Assembly (NCBI RefSeq): GCF_032452875.1
Contig: NC_083870.1
Coordinates: forward strand, 3,658,001-3,722,000
Source of the DNA: Bos javanicus
Lineage: Eukaryota; Chordata; Mammalia; Artiodactyla; Bovidae
DNA: 64,000 nt
Direction: 5' to 3'
In this document: positions 11,189 through 22,372 of the stretch, piece after piece
Position numbering within the stretch: position 1 is the stretch's first letter
How the letters are laid out: every line of letters starts with the position of its first letter
The notes under the pieces: model-generated
The model's input: the letters and a program-made list of their open reading frames with translations, nothing else
The model's database searches: none
What the model was told of the DNA's origin: nothing
Program-made: the position numbers and the translations under genes

Positions 11189-11845
11189 CATGTGGCTCAG
11201 TTCAGTTCAGTTCAGTTGCTCAGTCTTGTCTGACTCTTTGCGACCCCATGGACTGCAGCATGCCAGGCCTCCCTGTCCATCACCAACTCCCAGAGTTTAC
11301 TCAAACTCTTGTCCATTGAGTTGGTGATACCATCCAACCATCTCATCCTGTGTTGTCTCCTTCTCCTCCTGCTTTCAATCTTTGCCAGCATCAGGGTCTT
11401 TTCCAGTGAGCCAGCTCTTCGCATCAGGTAGCCAAAGTATTGGAGTTTCAGCTTCAGCATCAGTCCTTCCAATGAATATTCAGGATTGATTTCCTTTAGG
11501 ATGGACTGGTTGGATCTCCTTGCAGTCCAAGGGACTCTCAAGAGTCTTCTCCAACACCACAGTTTAAAAGTATCAATTCTTTGGCAGTCAGCTTTCTTTA
11601 TGGTCCAACTCTCACATCCATACATGACTGCTAGAAAAACCATAGCTTTGACTAGATGAATCTTTGTTGGCATGTGGCTATTTAAATCTAATCTCATTAA
11701 AATTAAATACAGTTTAAAATTTAGTTCTTCAGTTGCGGTAGGCACATTTTAAGCACTCAGTGGCCGTATGTAGCTAATGACACTGTTTTGGGCAGCAAAG
11801 ATATAAAATTTCTATCATTTCAGAAAGTTGTGTTGGACAATGCTA
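11189..11845 (-). mobile_element. hAT-Charlie-type MITE in L1, split by BovB
   Basis: CTATTTAAATCTAATCTCAT, TAAGCACTCAGTGGCCGTAT and AGAAAGTTGTGTTGGACAAT are the reversed form of a common hAT MITE. Direct repeats TTCTAGAA (11181-11188) and TTATAGAA (11846-11853) fit the 8-bp hAT duplication with one mismatch. Removing the element restores continuous L1 sequence. I do not fix the subfamily name. Confidence 0.75.
11198..11670 (-). mobile_element. 5'-truncated BovB in hAT element, 9-bp target duplication
   Basis: A 473-bp BovB 3' end with exact CATGTGGCT repeats at 11189-11197 and 11671-11679. The target lies at the very edge of the hAT MITE. Confidence 0.92.
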
Positions 11846-12040
11846 TTATAGAATCTCCATTTGATTCTTTTTTACAGCTTGAATTTCTGTGATGTTAATT
11901 CTTATTTTTCATTCTCCTTGAGCATATTTTTATGTCCTTGAGCATAGTTAAAATAGATGCTTTAAAATCCCTGTGAGATAATTTTAACATCTGGATCATT
12001 ATGGGGGTAATCTCTGTTGATTTTCTTTTTTCTCAAGTAT

Positions 12041-12232
12041 GGCTTCCTTGGTGGCTCAGCTAGTAAAGAATCGCCTGCAATACGGAAGACCTGTGTTTGA
12101 TCCCTGAGTTGGGAAAATTCCCCTAGAGAAGGGAATGGCTACCCACTCCAGTATTCTGGCCTGGAGAATTCCATGGACTGTATAGTCCATGGGGTTGCAA
12201 GGAGTCAGACATGACTAAGCAACTTTCACTTT
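12041..12232 (+). mobile_element. Bov-tA SINE
   Basis: tRNA-Glu-like head (GGCTTCCTTGGTGGCTCAGC) followed by the BovA body ending in GACATGACTAAGCAACTTTC. Inserted in the old L1. Confidence 0.92.
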
Positions 12233-12514
12233 CATGGCTCATATTAATAATTTTATATTGTATTCTGGACATGATATATTATAGATAACCTGAATTCTTA
12301 TGTTCCTTCAAAGAATATTTGTATTTTATTTTAAGAAATTTCTAGTAGGCAGTTAACTTGGATGAATTCAAACTGCAAACTCTGTCTTCCCTGTGGTGGG
12401 CTAGCCTGGAATCTCAGTTTAGTTCTTTGATCCGTAATTGGCAACTTGAAGTCTACCCAGTACACATGGAGTTCTGGGACCAGGTAGAGATTTGGGGCTC
12501 TCCCTCTCTGGGTG

Positions 12515-12727
12515 GGGTTCCTTGGTGTCTCAGAGGGTAAAGAACCTGCCTGCAATGCAGGAGACCTGGGTTTGATCCCTGGGTCAGGAAGGTTCCCTGG
12601 AGGAGGGCGTGGTAACCCACTCTAGCGTTCTTGCCTGGAGAATTCCATGGACAGAGGAGCCTGGAGGGCTACAGTCCACGGGGTCACAAAGAGTCGGACA
12701 CAAGTGAGTGACTAACACACACACACA
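12515..12727 (+). mobile_element. Bov-tA SINE with CA-repeat tail
   Basis: tRNA-like head (TTCCTTGGTGTCTCAGAGGG), BovA body, then GTGACTAACACACACACACA. Flanks CTCTCTGGGT and CTCTATGGGT suggest a 10-bp duplication. The CA tail (about 12714-12728) is a microsatellite seed. Confidence 0.92.
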
Positions 12728-13034
12728 CTCTATGGGTACTTTCTGGTTTCTTTTCTCACTTTTAGCTGAGGCGGTTGCCATAAATTCTGTCCTTTGGGGC
12801 TTTCAGTCAGTAAGACTGTGGCTTTTTCATCTGCGTCTCAGTTATTCTGTGTGACTGAAAGCTTCTGAAACAGGAAGATTACCCGGTTCTAGTCCATTCC
12901 TCCATCCGCGGATGCCAGCTTTGGGTCATCGTCTGGTATCTTCACATGGTTGCTTCCTGTATTTTGCCTAGAGTTTCTAGTTATCTGTGGGGAAGCTGGT
13001 CTGATGGGAGCTACTCAGTCACTGCTGAAGAGGG

Positions 13035-13220
13035 ACCTTGTTTTAGATCCTGACTCAGCCACTTACCATATGACCTTGTTACTACATTTTGTATCTCTGT
13101 TCTCCTGTTTGTAAAATAGGAATACCAATACCAACTTTGTAAGATGAAATACGTGCAGTAAGGGTACTTAGAGTTATTTCTGGCATAGACACATTGCTGT
13201 GTGTTAGCTGCTGTTAATAT
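13035..13220 (+). repeat. MIR SINE, diverged
   Basis: GATCCTGACTCAGCCACTTA, then CTCCTGTTTGTAAAATAGGA and GCTGCTGTTAATATTATGA follow the MIR order over about 185 bp. Confidence 0.75.
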
Positions 13221-14282
13221 TATGAGTCCGGCCTTCTCATTTAGCACTGGTGGGAGTCATAGAGCTGGTTGGTGACAGAGCCAGCCCTGGAACCCTAATC
13301 TCTAACTGGGCTGCACATAGACTCCATGTATATACACAAGAAATGTAGCAGTCTTAGTGATCCATTTGCCCATCAATAACATTTTTAATTAGTCAATGTG
13401 CTATCACTCTTTATACATTATTTTGTTTTCATAGGAATGATTTTTTTGAGAGGTGGGTGAGAGGGCAGTCTGCCAGACCCTACTAAAATGTTTATTTCCA
13501 TTTTGTCCTCTTTATTCACCGGCATCACTGGAAAGCTTTTGGGGAGGAGTTATTTTGGTATGTGGGCCCTTATTACCTTTGACCATGTTGCTCTCTTTTC
13601 TTCTCTAGTTTAATGAGACTGTTCAGTTCCACACTCTTTACTTTGTGCATGAACTAGCCTTTGCAGGCCCATGTCATGCTTATGCTGGCCTTCACTGAAT
13701 GGCCTTCGTGTTGCTGAATTGTTTTAGGGAAGGAGAAACCTAGTCTTGCTTGGAAATCAAGCCAGGTCTTTGCACATCTGCAAAGGTGTGGGTGGGAGGC
13801 CTCTCCAGCCCTCAACTTGAAACATTATTTTACCCTGGTGTGCAGTCTGCCCCAATGCAGGTCAATATAATCATTTTGTGTTTTGAAGTTTCTGCCCCAG
13901 AGAAACATTGCTTTTCTCCTGACTATTGCAATGTGAGTCCACATTGTCCTCAGAAAGCGTATTTTTTTCACATGGGTTTGAAATAAAACAAGAGCTCCAA
14001 GAGAGTTGGGGGATATGGCATGCCTTTCCCTTTGTCGTTCAACAGAACTCATTGGAAAGATGGAGTCTGCCCTCACTCTCTCTGCGAGTGTGATCGAATT
14101 GCGGAAACTCAGGCACTTTGCTGAGGCTCATTCTCACAGCTGAGCCTCCAGCGGGCTGCCAGCCATGATGGGCAGAGGTGCACAGGTGAATCTCTTGAGT
14201 GTCTTCACCGAGTTCCTGGTCAGGTGCTGGGACAGGCTTGTAGCTGGGTGAGGGCACTGCAGAGGTTTAATGAAACTGAACG
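13221..14282. other. No recognised feature
   Basis: A possible reversed MIR scrap lies near 13250-13310. No gene or named repeat seen in the rest. Confidence 0.5.
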
Positions 14283-14478
14283 TGTTAGTCACTCAGTCGT
14301 GTCTGACTCTCTGTGAACCCATGGACTGTTGCCCACCAGGTTCCTCTGTCCATGGGATTCTCCAGGCAAGAATACTGGCGTGGGTTGCCATTTTCTTCTC
14401 CAGGGGATCTTTCCCACCCAGGGATTCAACCTGAGTTTGCCACATCACAGGCAGATTCTTTACTGTTTGAGCCACCAG
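14283..14478 (-). mobile_element. Bov-tA SINE
   Basis: Reversed BovA body (GTCACTCAGTCGTGTCTGAC) ending in the reversed tRNA-like head (TTTGAGCCACCAGCGGG). Somewhat diverged. Confidence 0.9.
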
Positions 14479-15314
14479 CGGGTGTATAACGGGGAGCCTG
14501 TGGGAATTGTATGCTGGGCTCCCTTGTGCCCACTTGTCCACATGAGGGAGGCAGCCCCATGCCCAGTGACAGAATGCCAGCCATGCACACCCCTGTGTCC
14601 TGCCTTAGCCTCACACTCATAGGCTATTGCTGGAGCTGGGACTGATGTTGAGCAGAGCGAACCTGCAGGCCCCACACTGATCACAGGAGCAGATATTTGG
14701 CCCTGTGGGCACCTTGTCATAATACAGATGCTTCCGTGGGAACTTGGGAGAAAGAGCTGAATGGGGGTGCACCTTGGTGTTGTGGTTAATTTTTCCTTTC
14801 TCCCAGTTTCTGTCTCATGCCTTTTCCTCACCTTCCTCTCTTCCTCTCCTCCAGTCTCTATCCCAGAGCCAGAAGGAATGAAACCATGCAATTTCCAGGT
14901 CTCCATGATTGATGGAAACATTTTTCCATTAAAGTTCCTTGTTAGACTTGCTCAGTAGAGGTGGTGGCTGTGGCAGCTTTGGCCTGTCCTCACCTTTGAG
15001 AATTGCCCAGTCAAGGCCTCTTGGGGAGAAGGATTTACAATTGAGACAATGCTGCTTTCACAGTTTTTAATTACACTTGACTCCTTCCAAAGCCTCCCGC
15101 TGGCAGTAGCTACCTTGTTGAAGAGAGCCTGGATTTGGACTGAGAGCCATGTGGGAGGCCCTCCCTGGCTGGGCTGTGCGTCCAGACCATGAATGGCCCC
15201 TACCATCCAGTCGAGCTTCTCTCCCTGGTGGTAGAGAGCTTTGGTTGTCCATGGCGGGGTGAGGCCTAAGTGTGCTTCAGAACAGCCAAGGAAGGCTGCA
15301 CTTGAGTCCCACGT
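14479..15314. other. No recognised feature
   Basis: GC-moderate sequence with long chance reading frames on both strands that match nothing I know. Confidence 0.5.
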
Positions 15315-15437
15315 CCTTTCTTTGCTTTGACTGCACCACTCAGCCTGTGGGATCTCAGTTCCCTGACCAGGGATTAACCCATGCCCCGTGCAGTGGAAGT
15401 GCACAGTCTGAATCCCTGGACCACCAGGGAAGTCCCC
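15315..15437 (-). mobile_element. CHR-type tRNA SINE fragment
   Basis: TTCCCTGACCAGGGATTAAC and GACCACCAGGGAAGTCC are the reversed head of cetartiodactyl CHR SINEs, older than Bov-tA. Confidence 0.85.
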
Positions 15438-16297
15438 CCATGTCTTTTTGGAGTTCAGTGCTGGGCCTTGAGATTCAGCAGTACTGTGGTTGCCCTACAG
15501 ACCCAGAGGGCTGGTGTGACAGTCCACGGCTGTCTCTCTGAAATCAGGTTTGTCTCTGTTGAGGTCCGGAAGACCTAGGTCTTTTTCAGGGTGTCTGTAT
15601 CTGCTGCCACAGCCTCTTGAACGTGGCTGGGGCCTGTAGTTGGTTTGGATCATGTGCAAAGGTTGAATTAGCCCAGGGTTTAGGATGCACTGGGGTGCAA
15701 CCTCTTCGGGATGCTGCTTTTTTCCTCCCCTTAGTCCGTGGGTGGCCCTTTCCCATGCTCCTCTCTCTCACCCACCTTCTCCCAGCCAGGCATCCGCTCT
15801 CCTAGTTGCTGTTGGCATCCCTCAGAAAGTGACTTTTGAATCCCAAACCTAAGAGTTCATCTCTACTCTAGTTTCTGGACTCATGGTATCAATGTCCTAA
15901 CAAGGAGATTGGAGCCAAGTTGTTGAACCAGTGGGTTCAATGGGGTTTCTCTGTCTCAGCCCTGCAGATGTTTTGGGCTGGAGAATTCTTTGTTGAGGGG
16001 CGCTGCTCTGTGTGCTGTAGGGCATTCAGCAGCTTCTCTGACCTCTCTGCACTAAATGCCAGTCTCATTTGTGGCAATCAGGAATCTCTCTAAGCATTGC
16101 TGTGTCTCCCCTGGGGGGAACAATCTCCAAAGAGACCCACTGGGGTGTAATGATACTAGTCACTGAGAGAGGGACCACATGGAACTGAGCAGATTTGGGG
16201 AAACAGATGAGTTAGGTTTAAGGGATATGATACTAAGGATGTTGGTGGCAGACAGGATGAGGAAGAGGTGCGGAAGAAAGATCTAAAGGCGAGGGGT
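15438..16297. other. No recognised feature
   Basis: No gene or repeat recognised. Confidence 0.5.
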
Positions 16298-16425
16298 CCA
16301 GGCTGGGTGCTCCTCTTACCCAGTCAGCCTAGGCATGTGACTTAGTTGAGCCTCAGTCTCTTTATCCATAAAATGAGGAGTTGGCCTAGACGAATGCTAA
16401 AGCTCTGCTGCCCTGTGAGCCTTTC
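16298..16425 (+). repeat. MIR-family SINE, diverged
   Basis: GAGCCTCAGTCTCTTTATCC followed by ATAAAATGAGGAGTTGGCCTAG follows MIR/MIR3-type sequence. Confidence 0.6.
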
Positions 16426-17029
16426 TCCACTTGTTTCATTCCATTGACCAATTTGAATAGGTTGCCTTCTTCGTGGATGGAGGGATTCCTTCAGAGGGAA
16501 AGAGAACAGATGAGGGAGGAACATGCTTGCTGGGAGGCTGGAAGGTGCTATGGTTCATACTGCCCTTATTTGCAGGTAATCCTAGCTGATCCTCAAAGAA
16601 CCCACCGCACATTGCCTAAAGGGTGCAGATGAATACTGAGCCTTAGAAGCCATCATATGGAAATTGGACTCATGACAGCTCACGCATGTCCAAAACCCAA
16701 ATATCTTCCCTCCCATCTCATTTGCTGGCTTCCCTTTCTCCCTGTCTGCAGCTCCTTTAATCATCATTTCCATCCCAGCTCCTTCAGCCTATTGGAAAGA
16801 TCTGGGAGGCCGGTGATGGATTTGACTGAACAGTGTGTAATATAAAAGGGCAGAGCTGAGCCTGGAGGGACTGGGGGCTGCCTGAGCTCCAATATTGCTT
16901 CTTCCAACAGGGCAGTGCTGGGGAGCCCCTCTGGGATTGCTCACACAATATTACTGCCACCGGTGAGGGTGGAGAGAGGAAGGGGAGGCAGGCAGCATGG
17001 GGGAGGGGCTTAGGAGAGCTGCCGCTATG
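16426..17029. other. No recognised feature
   Basis: No gene or repeat recognised. A short TATAAAAGG at about 16842-16850 lacks other promoter support. Confidence 0.5.
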
Positions 17030-17350
17030 GCCTGGAATAACAACAACAATGGTAATCTCAATATTTGAATAATAGTAAGAAATAGTAATCATTGTGTTTT
17101 CCAGGTTTATTAACTTTGGGAAGTCTGGTTTATTAATTCTCCTGGCTTATTAACTCAGAGCCGCCTTTGCTGGTTGCCGCAGATGCCCGAGGCTTGTGGG
17201 TGTGTTTGAGTTCATCCGTTTCAGGCAATCCAAGAGAAAGAAGGGCGCAGGAGAGCGGGGAGGAGGCGGGAGCAGTGATATTTGAAGTAATTAGAGAGAC
17301 TTTATTGAAATCAAATGCACAGGCAAGAAATGGTAATTAACTGAAGGAAG
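17030..17350. promoter_or_regulatory. Candidate enhancer-like segment with repeated TTATTAA motifs
   Basis: A repeat-free stretch holds GGTTTATTAA at 17104-17113 and 17127-17136 and GGCTTATTAA at 17144-17153. Further homeobox-like AT cores include TAATCATT near 17085, TAATTAG near 17288 and GGTAATTAAC near 17332. Such clusters suit homeodomain or forkhead factors. Function is inferred from motif density only. Confidence 0.3.
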
Positions 17351-18084
17351 AGGATGCTCTGTTCTCTTTCGTCCAAGGACTGTGGGGCTGTCAGAGATAA
17401 TCCTCATCTTGGGGGCACTGCATAGACAGTGAAAAAGCAGCACTGGAAAGAATACTTCAAAAAGCAGAGATCTAAAATGAACAATGAAGAAAGGAAGCAT
17501 CCCTTTCCTCCTCTAGTTACCATTGGTACAACATGTCAAGAAGTAAAGTAAATAAGATAGACTTCATCTTTTAATTTAAACCTTCCTTAATCGGAAATTC
17601 AAGCTCTGTCCCTGATGTTATTCACCAGTATAAATAATCCAAGACTCACTAAATAAGGGAGGAAACTGATTACACAGATCTGGGGAGGTCAGATAGAAAA
17701 CTTGATCAGAATTGCAGTGAGAAGCGGGATCTTGTGCGGGGTGGAATTTTAGTATTTGAATTTAGTATTTGAAGCTGAGGTCATGCTATTGGCACTAGGA
17801 ATCCAGAAGGTTGCATTTCCTTGGGATCCCTTTGGGTCTGTACAGGTGCCTTTGGAAGGTTTTGGAGATGAAGGGGGTGGCCATGGGGGCTAAGGAGTGG
17901 GATGGGCTCCTTGGAGAAATGTTCAGTCCAGTGTGAGGAAGACCTTCTAACACTGCTTTTGAACTTAGAGTCAGCCCTTTATTATTATGGTGGCACAGAG
18001 TGTGTTAAATCTTATGTTGAATATATATTTATTTTCTATCATCTTTCAGTACAAGAAGGAAAACTGACTTAACTAGATGACTTT
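17351..18084. other. No recognised feature
   Basis: Contains a short direct repeat TAGTATTTGAA at about 17750-17773. No gene or family recognised. Confidence 0.5.
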
Positions 18085-18440
18085 GATCAAAAGAGCACTG
18101 AATTTGGAGACAGAAAAACAGAGTTCAAGATACCCTTTGAACCTCAGTTTTCCTGGTGGCTCAGATGGTAAAGCGTCTGCCTGCAATGCAGGAGACCTGG
18201 GTTCGATTCCTGGGTCGGGAAGATCCCCTGGAGAAGGAAATGGCAATCCACTCTAGCACTCTTGCCTGGAAAAATCCCATGGATGGAGGAGCCTGATAGG
18301 CTACAGTCCAATGGGTTGCAAAGAGTCGGAGACGACTGAGCGACTTCACTTTCTTCATGTGTAGAAATGGGCAAATTATATCTCTGGCAAGGTTGGTATA
18401 AGAATTGCAAGAGATAATGAAATCTGAGTAACACTTGGTA
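18085..18440 (+). repeat. MIR SINE split by Bov-tA
   Basis: TTTGGAGACAGAAAAACAGA and AACCTCAGTTTT before the SINE, then CTTCATGTGTAGAAATGGGC and GATAATGAAATCTGAGTAAC after it, join into one MIR-like order. Confidence 0.65.
18150..18354 (+). mobile_element. Bov-tA SINE inside MIR
   Basis: Good tRNA-like head (TCCTGGTGGCTCAGATGG) and BovA body ending GACTGAGCGACTTCAC. It lands between the MIR pyrimidine stretch and its TGTAAAATGGG-type core. Confidence 0.93.
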
Positions 18441-18990
18441 GGCTGGAAAGAGCTATATACCTTTAAGTTAGAAACGATTATTATTATTACTAGGTATTGT
18501 TGTTTTATGAATACCAGCCTCCATGGTTCCAGTTGCAAATACTCTTTTTCTCCCAGCATCTCCGGTGGTTTGGCTTTATGTTAGCCCTTCTGGAGCTGGA
18601 CGGTAAAGAGCTGCTCTGTCAACATTGACACAGGATTGCTCTGTGTCTGGATGTATTCAATCAGTAGTTTCGTTTGCAGCTTCTTTTATTAGTGCTTTGA
18701 GACTCATGGCCAGAATGCACTGAGGATGCACAAAGGCTCTCCTGTGTTACTGGGATTGACTTCTAATTAGGAGAGTATCTAAGCTGAGAGCTAGACCCCT
18801 CATCAGCATAGAACCATTCTTGGGTTGGTGGAAGGAGGCTTAAGCTAGAGCCCTGGGTTGCGCTGTGTGGTCCAGGCTCCCATCAAGCGCAGACACTCAC
18901 TCTCAGGTGGGCCTTCATCTTCCCACCCTGACTAGTCCATACTCATCCCTCTTATCTTTGCAGGTGGTCTGTCTGAGAAGGAATCATCCC
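18441..18990. other. No recognised feature
   Basis: No gene or repeat recognised. Confidence 0.5.
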
Positions 18991-19760
18991 ACTTATGCAA
19001 CATTTATTCCTCCACATCTACTGAATGCCTGCTATGTGCCACGCCTGGGCCTTATTTTAACAAACCGTCCTTCTCACTGATCGGTGTCTGAGTTAGGCTG
19101 TTGATGTGGCTGTACTATAGACTAGGAAATGAGGTGGGTGAATTTGGCTCTATCTTTGAAAGAGAGATGATAACAAGATAACTACTCGTATTTAGTGGGC
19201 ACTTTTCCATTCAGCAAATGTTTGCTGTACTGTTGTTGGGCCTATGGGAGGGAATAAAAGAAGCAAGATCCTTACATTTTGGTGTTTTATGATCCAGTGA
19301 AGGAGTTGAAAGCACAGAGGAGAAAGTATTGAAACAGTGAAATCAACAAGTGCGAAAGTCATGGAGTGTAAATTGAACGTGCAAGGACTTACCGTGAAGG
19401 AGCCGAGGAGTCCCTGTGTGTACACGTTCAGTCGCTCTGTTGTGTCTGACTCTTTGCACCCCCCTGGACTGCAGCCCACCAGGCTCCTCTGTCCGTGGAA
19501 TTTTGCTAGCAAGAATACTGGAGTGGGTTGCCATTTCCTACTCCAGGAGATTTTCTTTACCCCGGGGTTGAACCTGCCTCTCCTGCATCTCCTGTATTGA
19601 CAGGCAGATTCTTTACCACTGTACCACCTGGGAAGCCCTTCAGGAGCCATTAAAATGAGCTTAAAAATAAGTCAGGGAGGGTTCTCTGGAGTAGGCAAGT
19701 TTTGATTCAGGTCTTTAGGAAGGCAGTTGGCAGAGACCAGTGCTTCCCAGATGTGCGGCC
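18991..19760 (+). repeat. Possible ancient L2-type fragments around a SINE
   Basis: ACTGAATGCCTGCTATGTGC (about 19019) and the later AGAGGAGAAAGTATTGAAAC and GTCTTTAGGAAGGCAG segments resemble common ancient LINE sequence. Alignment is too weak for a family name. Confidence 0.35.
19418..19639 (-). mobile_element. Bov-tA SINE
   Basis: Reversed body (CAGTCGCTCTGTTGTGTCTG) and reversed head ending CACCTGGGAAGCCC. AGGAGCC occurs just before and after, a possible short duplication. Confidence 0.9.
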
Positions 19761-19898
19761 AGTGGTGGGTTTCTCTGGCTCATAGGTACACATTTTGTGT
19801 TGCGACAGTACTGTCTTTACTTTTAACATGTATAGAAAAAGCATCAGTCCAATGATGTCATTGTAGTTATATAAAGTTTAGATCTTAAAATAAATCTA

Positions 19899-20065
19899 GG
19901 GATTTCTCTGGTTCTTCAGTGGTGAACACTTCACCTTCCAATGCAGGGGGTGTGAGTTTGATCCCTGGCCAGGGAGCTGAGATCCCACACGCCTCATGGC
20001 CAAAAAGCAAAACATAAACAGAAGCAATATTGTAATGAATTCAATACAGACGTTAAGTAAAATAA
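19899..20065 (+). mobile_element. CHR-type SINE
   Basis: GATTTCTCTGGTTCTTCAGT head, TTGATCCCTGGCCAGGGAGC box, then AAAACATAAACAGAAGCAAT and AATTCAATACAGACGTTAAG as in the CHR 3' tail. Confidence 0.88.
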
Positions 20066-20339
20066 GTGAATTGATTACAAACAAAAGGTTGTAGTAGTAG
20101 TACAGGTAGTGAGATGCCTGCATAAACCATGTCTGTGACATGAAAACTCCTGGAGTTTGTGAAGTACTGGTAAAGATGATATTGTCACCTTAAACATAGG
20201 TTTGGTGCTTTATAGGTCACATTTTCATGTATTTTGGGTAATGTATCATCATAACTACCCTAATAGTCCTGTCCTCTGACTGGGCAGGTAAATTACCCTG
20301 GCATAAACTAGAATTTTAATATGTATGCTTATTAATTGA

Positions 20340-20455
20340 ATTTTAACTACACATTTTGCGTGTAAGGACATGATGCTTGGAGAAGTTGATTTACCCAAGG
20401 TGAGACATCTAGTAAGTAGTGGACTGGGATCAGATCCTGGGTATTTTGGTTCTGA
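20340..20455 (-). repeat. MIR SINE, diverged
   Basis: GAAGTTGATTTACCCAAGGT and AGTGGACTGGGATCAGATCC are the reversed MIR order. Confidence 0.6.
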
Positions 20456-20614
20456 AACAACGATTTCATGGTAGAGGTTTAAGGGAGGTGATTCTAGGTA
20501 ATAGGGATGGCATTTGAAGAAATGGTGTTAAAATTAGCAAATTGTGGTCTTATTTAGTGAGTACAGCAAGAAATTGTTGTAATAATTAGGACATGATTAC
20601 ACTTGAACTGAAAA

Positions 20615-20785
20615 ATCAGGAAGGATGCCACCCCTCTGGCCTCATCCCTGGACACACCCCTGCCCTCACCCCATATAAGGAACAAGCTCTCCCCATCTTG
20701 GGAGTAAGAAAGCAAGGGAAGGTGTTGTTCTTGCTCCCTGCTGCTGCTGCAGGAGCCCCAGTAAAGCCTTGCCTGAAAATAAAAA
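20615..20785 (+). mobile_element. Possible solitary retroviral LTR fragment
   Basis: CCCATATAAGGAACAAGC looks like a TATA region, followed about 85 bp later by CCCAGTAAAGCCTTGCCTGA, like an LTR polyadenylation site. No terminal TG/CA pair or duplication was established, so this is tentative. Confidence 0.35.
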
Positions 20786-21090
20786 AGATGGGAATAAGTG
20801 GAGAAGAGTTTTCAAAGACCATGTTGAGGAAACAGGGTAGGCTACTAATTATCATCATCATTATTATTGTTGTGGTAAAAGTCACATATCATGAAGTTTA
20901 CCATTTTAAAGTATACATTTCAGTAGCTTTTAGTACATTCACAACATCTAATTCCAGAACATTTCCATCATCCCCCAAGGAAACCCTATACCTGTGAAGC
21001 AGATCTTGTCTTTCTTTCATTCCCTAGCCCTTGCCAAGTGCTGCTCTTCTTTCCATTTCTGAGGATTTGCCTATCTGTATGTTTAACGTG

Positions 21091-21305
21091 GGGATGTCCC
21101 TGGTGGCTCAGACAGTAAAGCGTCTTCCTCCAATGCAGTCGACCCAGGTTCAATCCCTGGGTCGGGAAGATCTCCTGGAGAAGGAAATGGCAACCCACTT
21201 GAGTATTCTTACCTGGAAAATCCCATGGATGGAGGAGCCTGGTAGGCTACAGTCCACGGGGTCGCAAAGAGTTGGACACAACTGAGCGACTCCACTCACT
21301 CACTC
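21091..21305 (+). mobile_element. Bov-tA SINE, 12-bp target duplication
   Basis: Flanked by ATGTTTAACGTG (21079-21090) and ATGTTTAATGTG (21306-21317). Head TGTCCCTGGTGGCTCAGACA, tail with ACTC repeats. Inserted in old L1. Confidence 0.93.
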
Positions 21306-21904
21306 ATGTTTAATGTGAATTGAATCATACAATATGGCTTCGTTCACTTAGCATATTTTTAAAGGTTGTCCATGCCATGGTATGTGTCAGTACATTATTT
21401 CTTTTTATGGATGAATAGTATTTCATTGTGTGACTTACCACAGTTTGTTTATCATTCATTCATCAGCTGATAGACATTTGGGTTGTTTCAATCTTTTGGC
21501 TGGTATGAAAAATACTGTTATGAACATGCAGGTATAAGTCTTGTTTCACTACCTCACCTGTTTTCAGTTCTCTTGGATATATGCCAGGGGTGAAATTGTT
21601 GGGTCATATGGTATTTCTATATTTAACTTTTCGAGGAATTGTCAAACTGGTTTCTATAAGCAGCTACACTGTTTTATGTTCCCACCAGCAGTGTATACCA
21701 GTTCCAACTTTTCCACATTCTCACCAACACTTGTTATTTTCCTTCTTTAAAAAAAAGTATAGTCATCCTAGTGGCTGTGAAGTGGTATCTTGTGATTTTG
21801 ATTTGTATTTTCCTGATGGCAATATTTTTATGCACAGTTGACCCTTGAACAATGCGGGCTTGAACTGCACAGGTCCACTTTATACGTGAACAATTTTCAG
21901 TAGA

Positions 21905-22116
21905 ACATGTGGTGTAGTTGCTAAGTCATGTCTGACTCTTTTGTGACCCCATTGACTATAGCTTGCCAGGCTTCTCTCTCCATGGGATTTCCCAGTCAAG
22001 ACTACTGCAGTGGGTTGCCATTTCCTTCTCCAGGGGATTTTCCCAGCCCAGCAATTGAACCCATGTCTCCTGTATTGGCAGGTGGATTCTTTACCACTGA
22101 GCCACCAGAGAAGTGC
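21905..22116 (-). mobile_element. Bov-tA SINE in Tigger element
   Basis: Reversed body (GTTGCTAAGTCATGTCTGAC) and head (TTTACCACTGAGCCACCAG). Confidence 0.92.
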
Positions 22117-22177
22117 TCAATAGCAGATACTATAATACTAAATGACCCTCTGTTTCTTAAGTCTGAGGGTGTAGACA

Positions 22178-22372
22178 ATAGATAGCTCAGATGGTAAAGA
22201 ATCTGCCTGCAGTGTGGGAGACCTGGGTTTGATCCCTAGGTCAGGAAGATCCCCTGGAGGAGGAAATGGCAACCCGCTCCATCTTGTCTGGAGAATTCCA
22301 TGGACAGAGGACCCTGGTGGGCTACAGTCCATGGGGTCACAAAGAATAGGACGTGACTGACTGACATACACA
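22178..22372 (+). mobile_element. Bov-tA SINE in Tigger element
   Basis: Starts at GATAGCTCAGATGGTAAAGA and ends in GACGTGACTGACTGACATAC. It forms an inverted pair with the neighbour at 21905-22116, about 60 bp away. Confidence 0.92.

Larger units (their letters stand above)
10605..12925 (-). mobile_element. Old L1 (L1M-type) 3' region, fragmented
   Basis: T-rich sequence matches, as remembered, the reversed 3' region of old mammalian L1. Examples are GAATTTTTATTTCTGATTGT before 11188, CATTTGATTCTTTTTTACAG after 11853, TTTTAACATCTGGATCATTA, and AGGCAGTTAACTTGGATG near 12348. Pieces are 10605-11188, 11854-12036, 12236-12511 and 12728-12925. A hAT element with BovB and two Bov-tA SINEs separate them. 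No coding capacity. Confidence 0.75.

Noticed and set aside
18150..18354. tRNA-like promoter boxes in Bov-tA and CHR heads as possible tRNA genes
   Set aside because: They are SINE heads with BovA or CHR bodies and cannot fold into full tRNAs.
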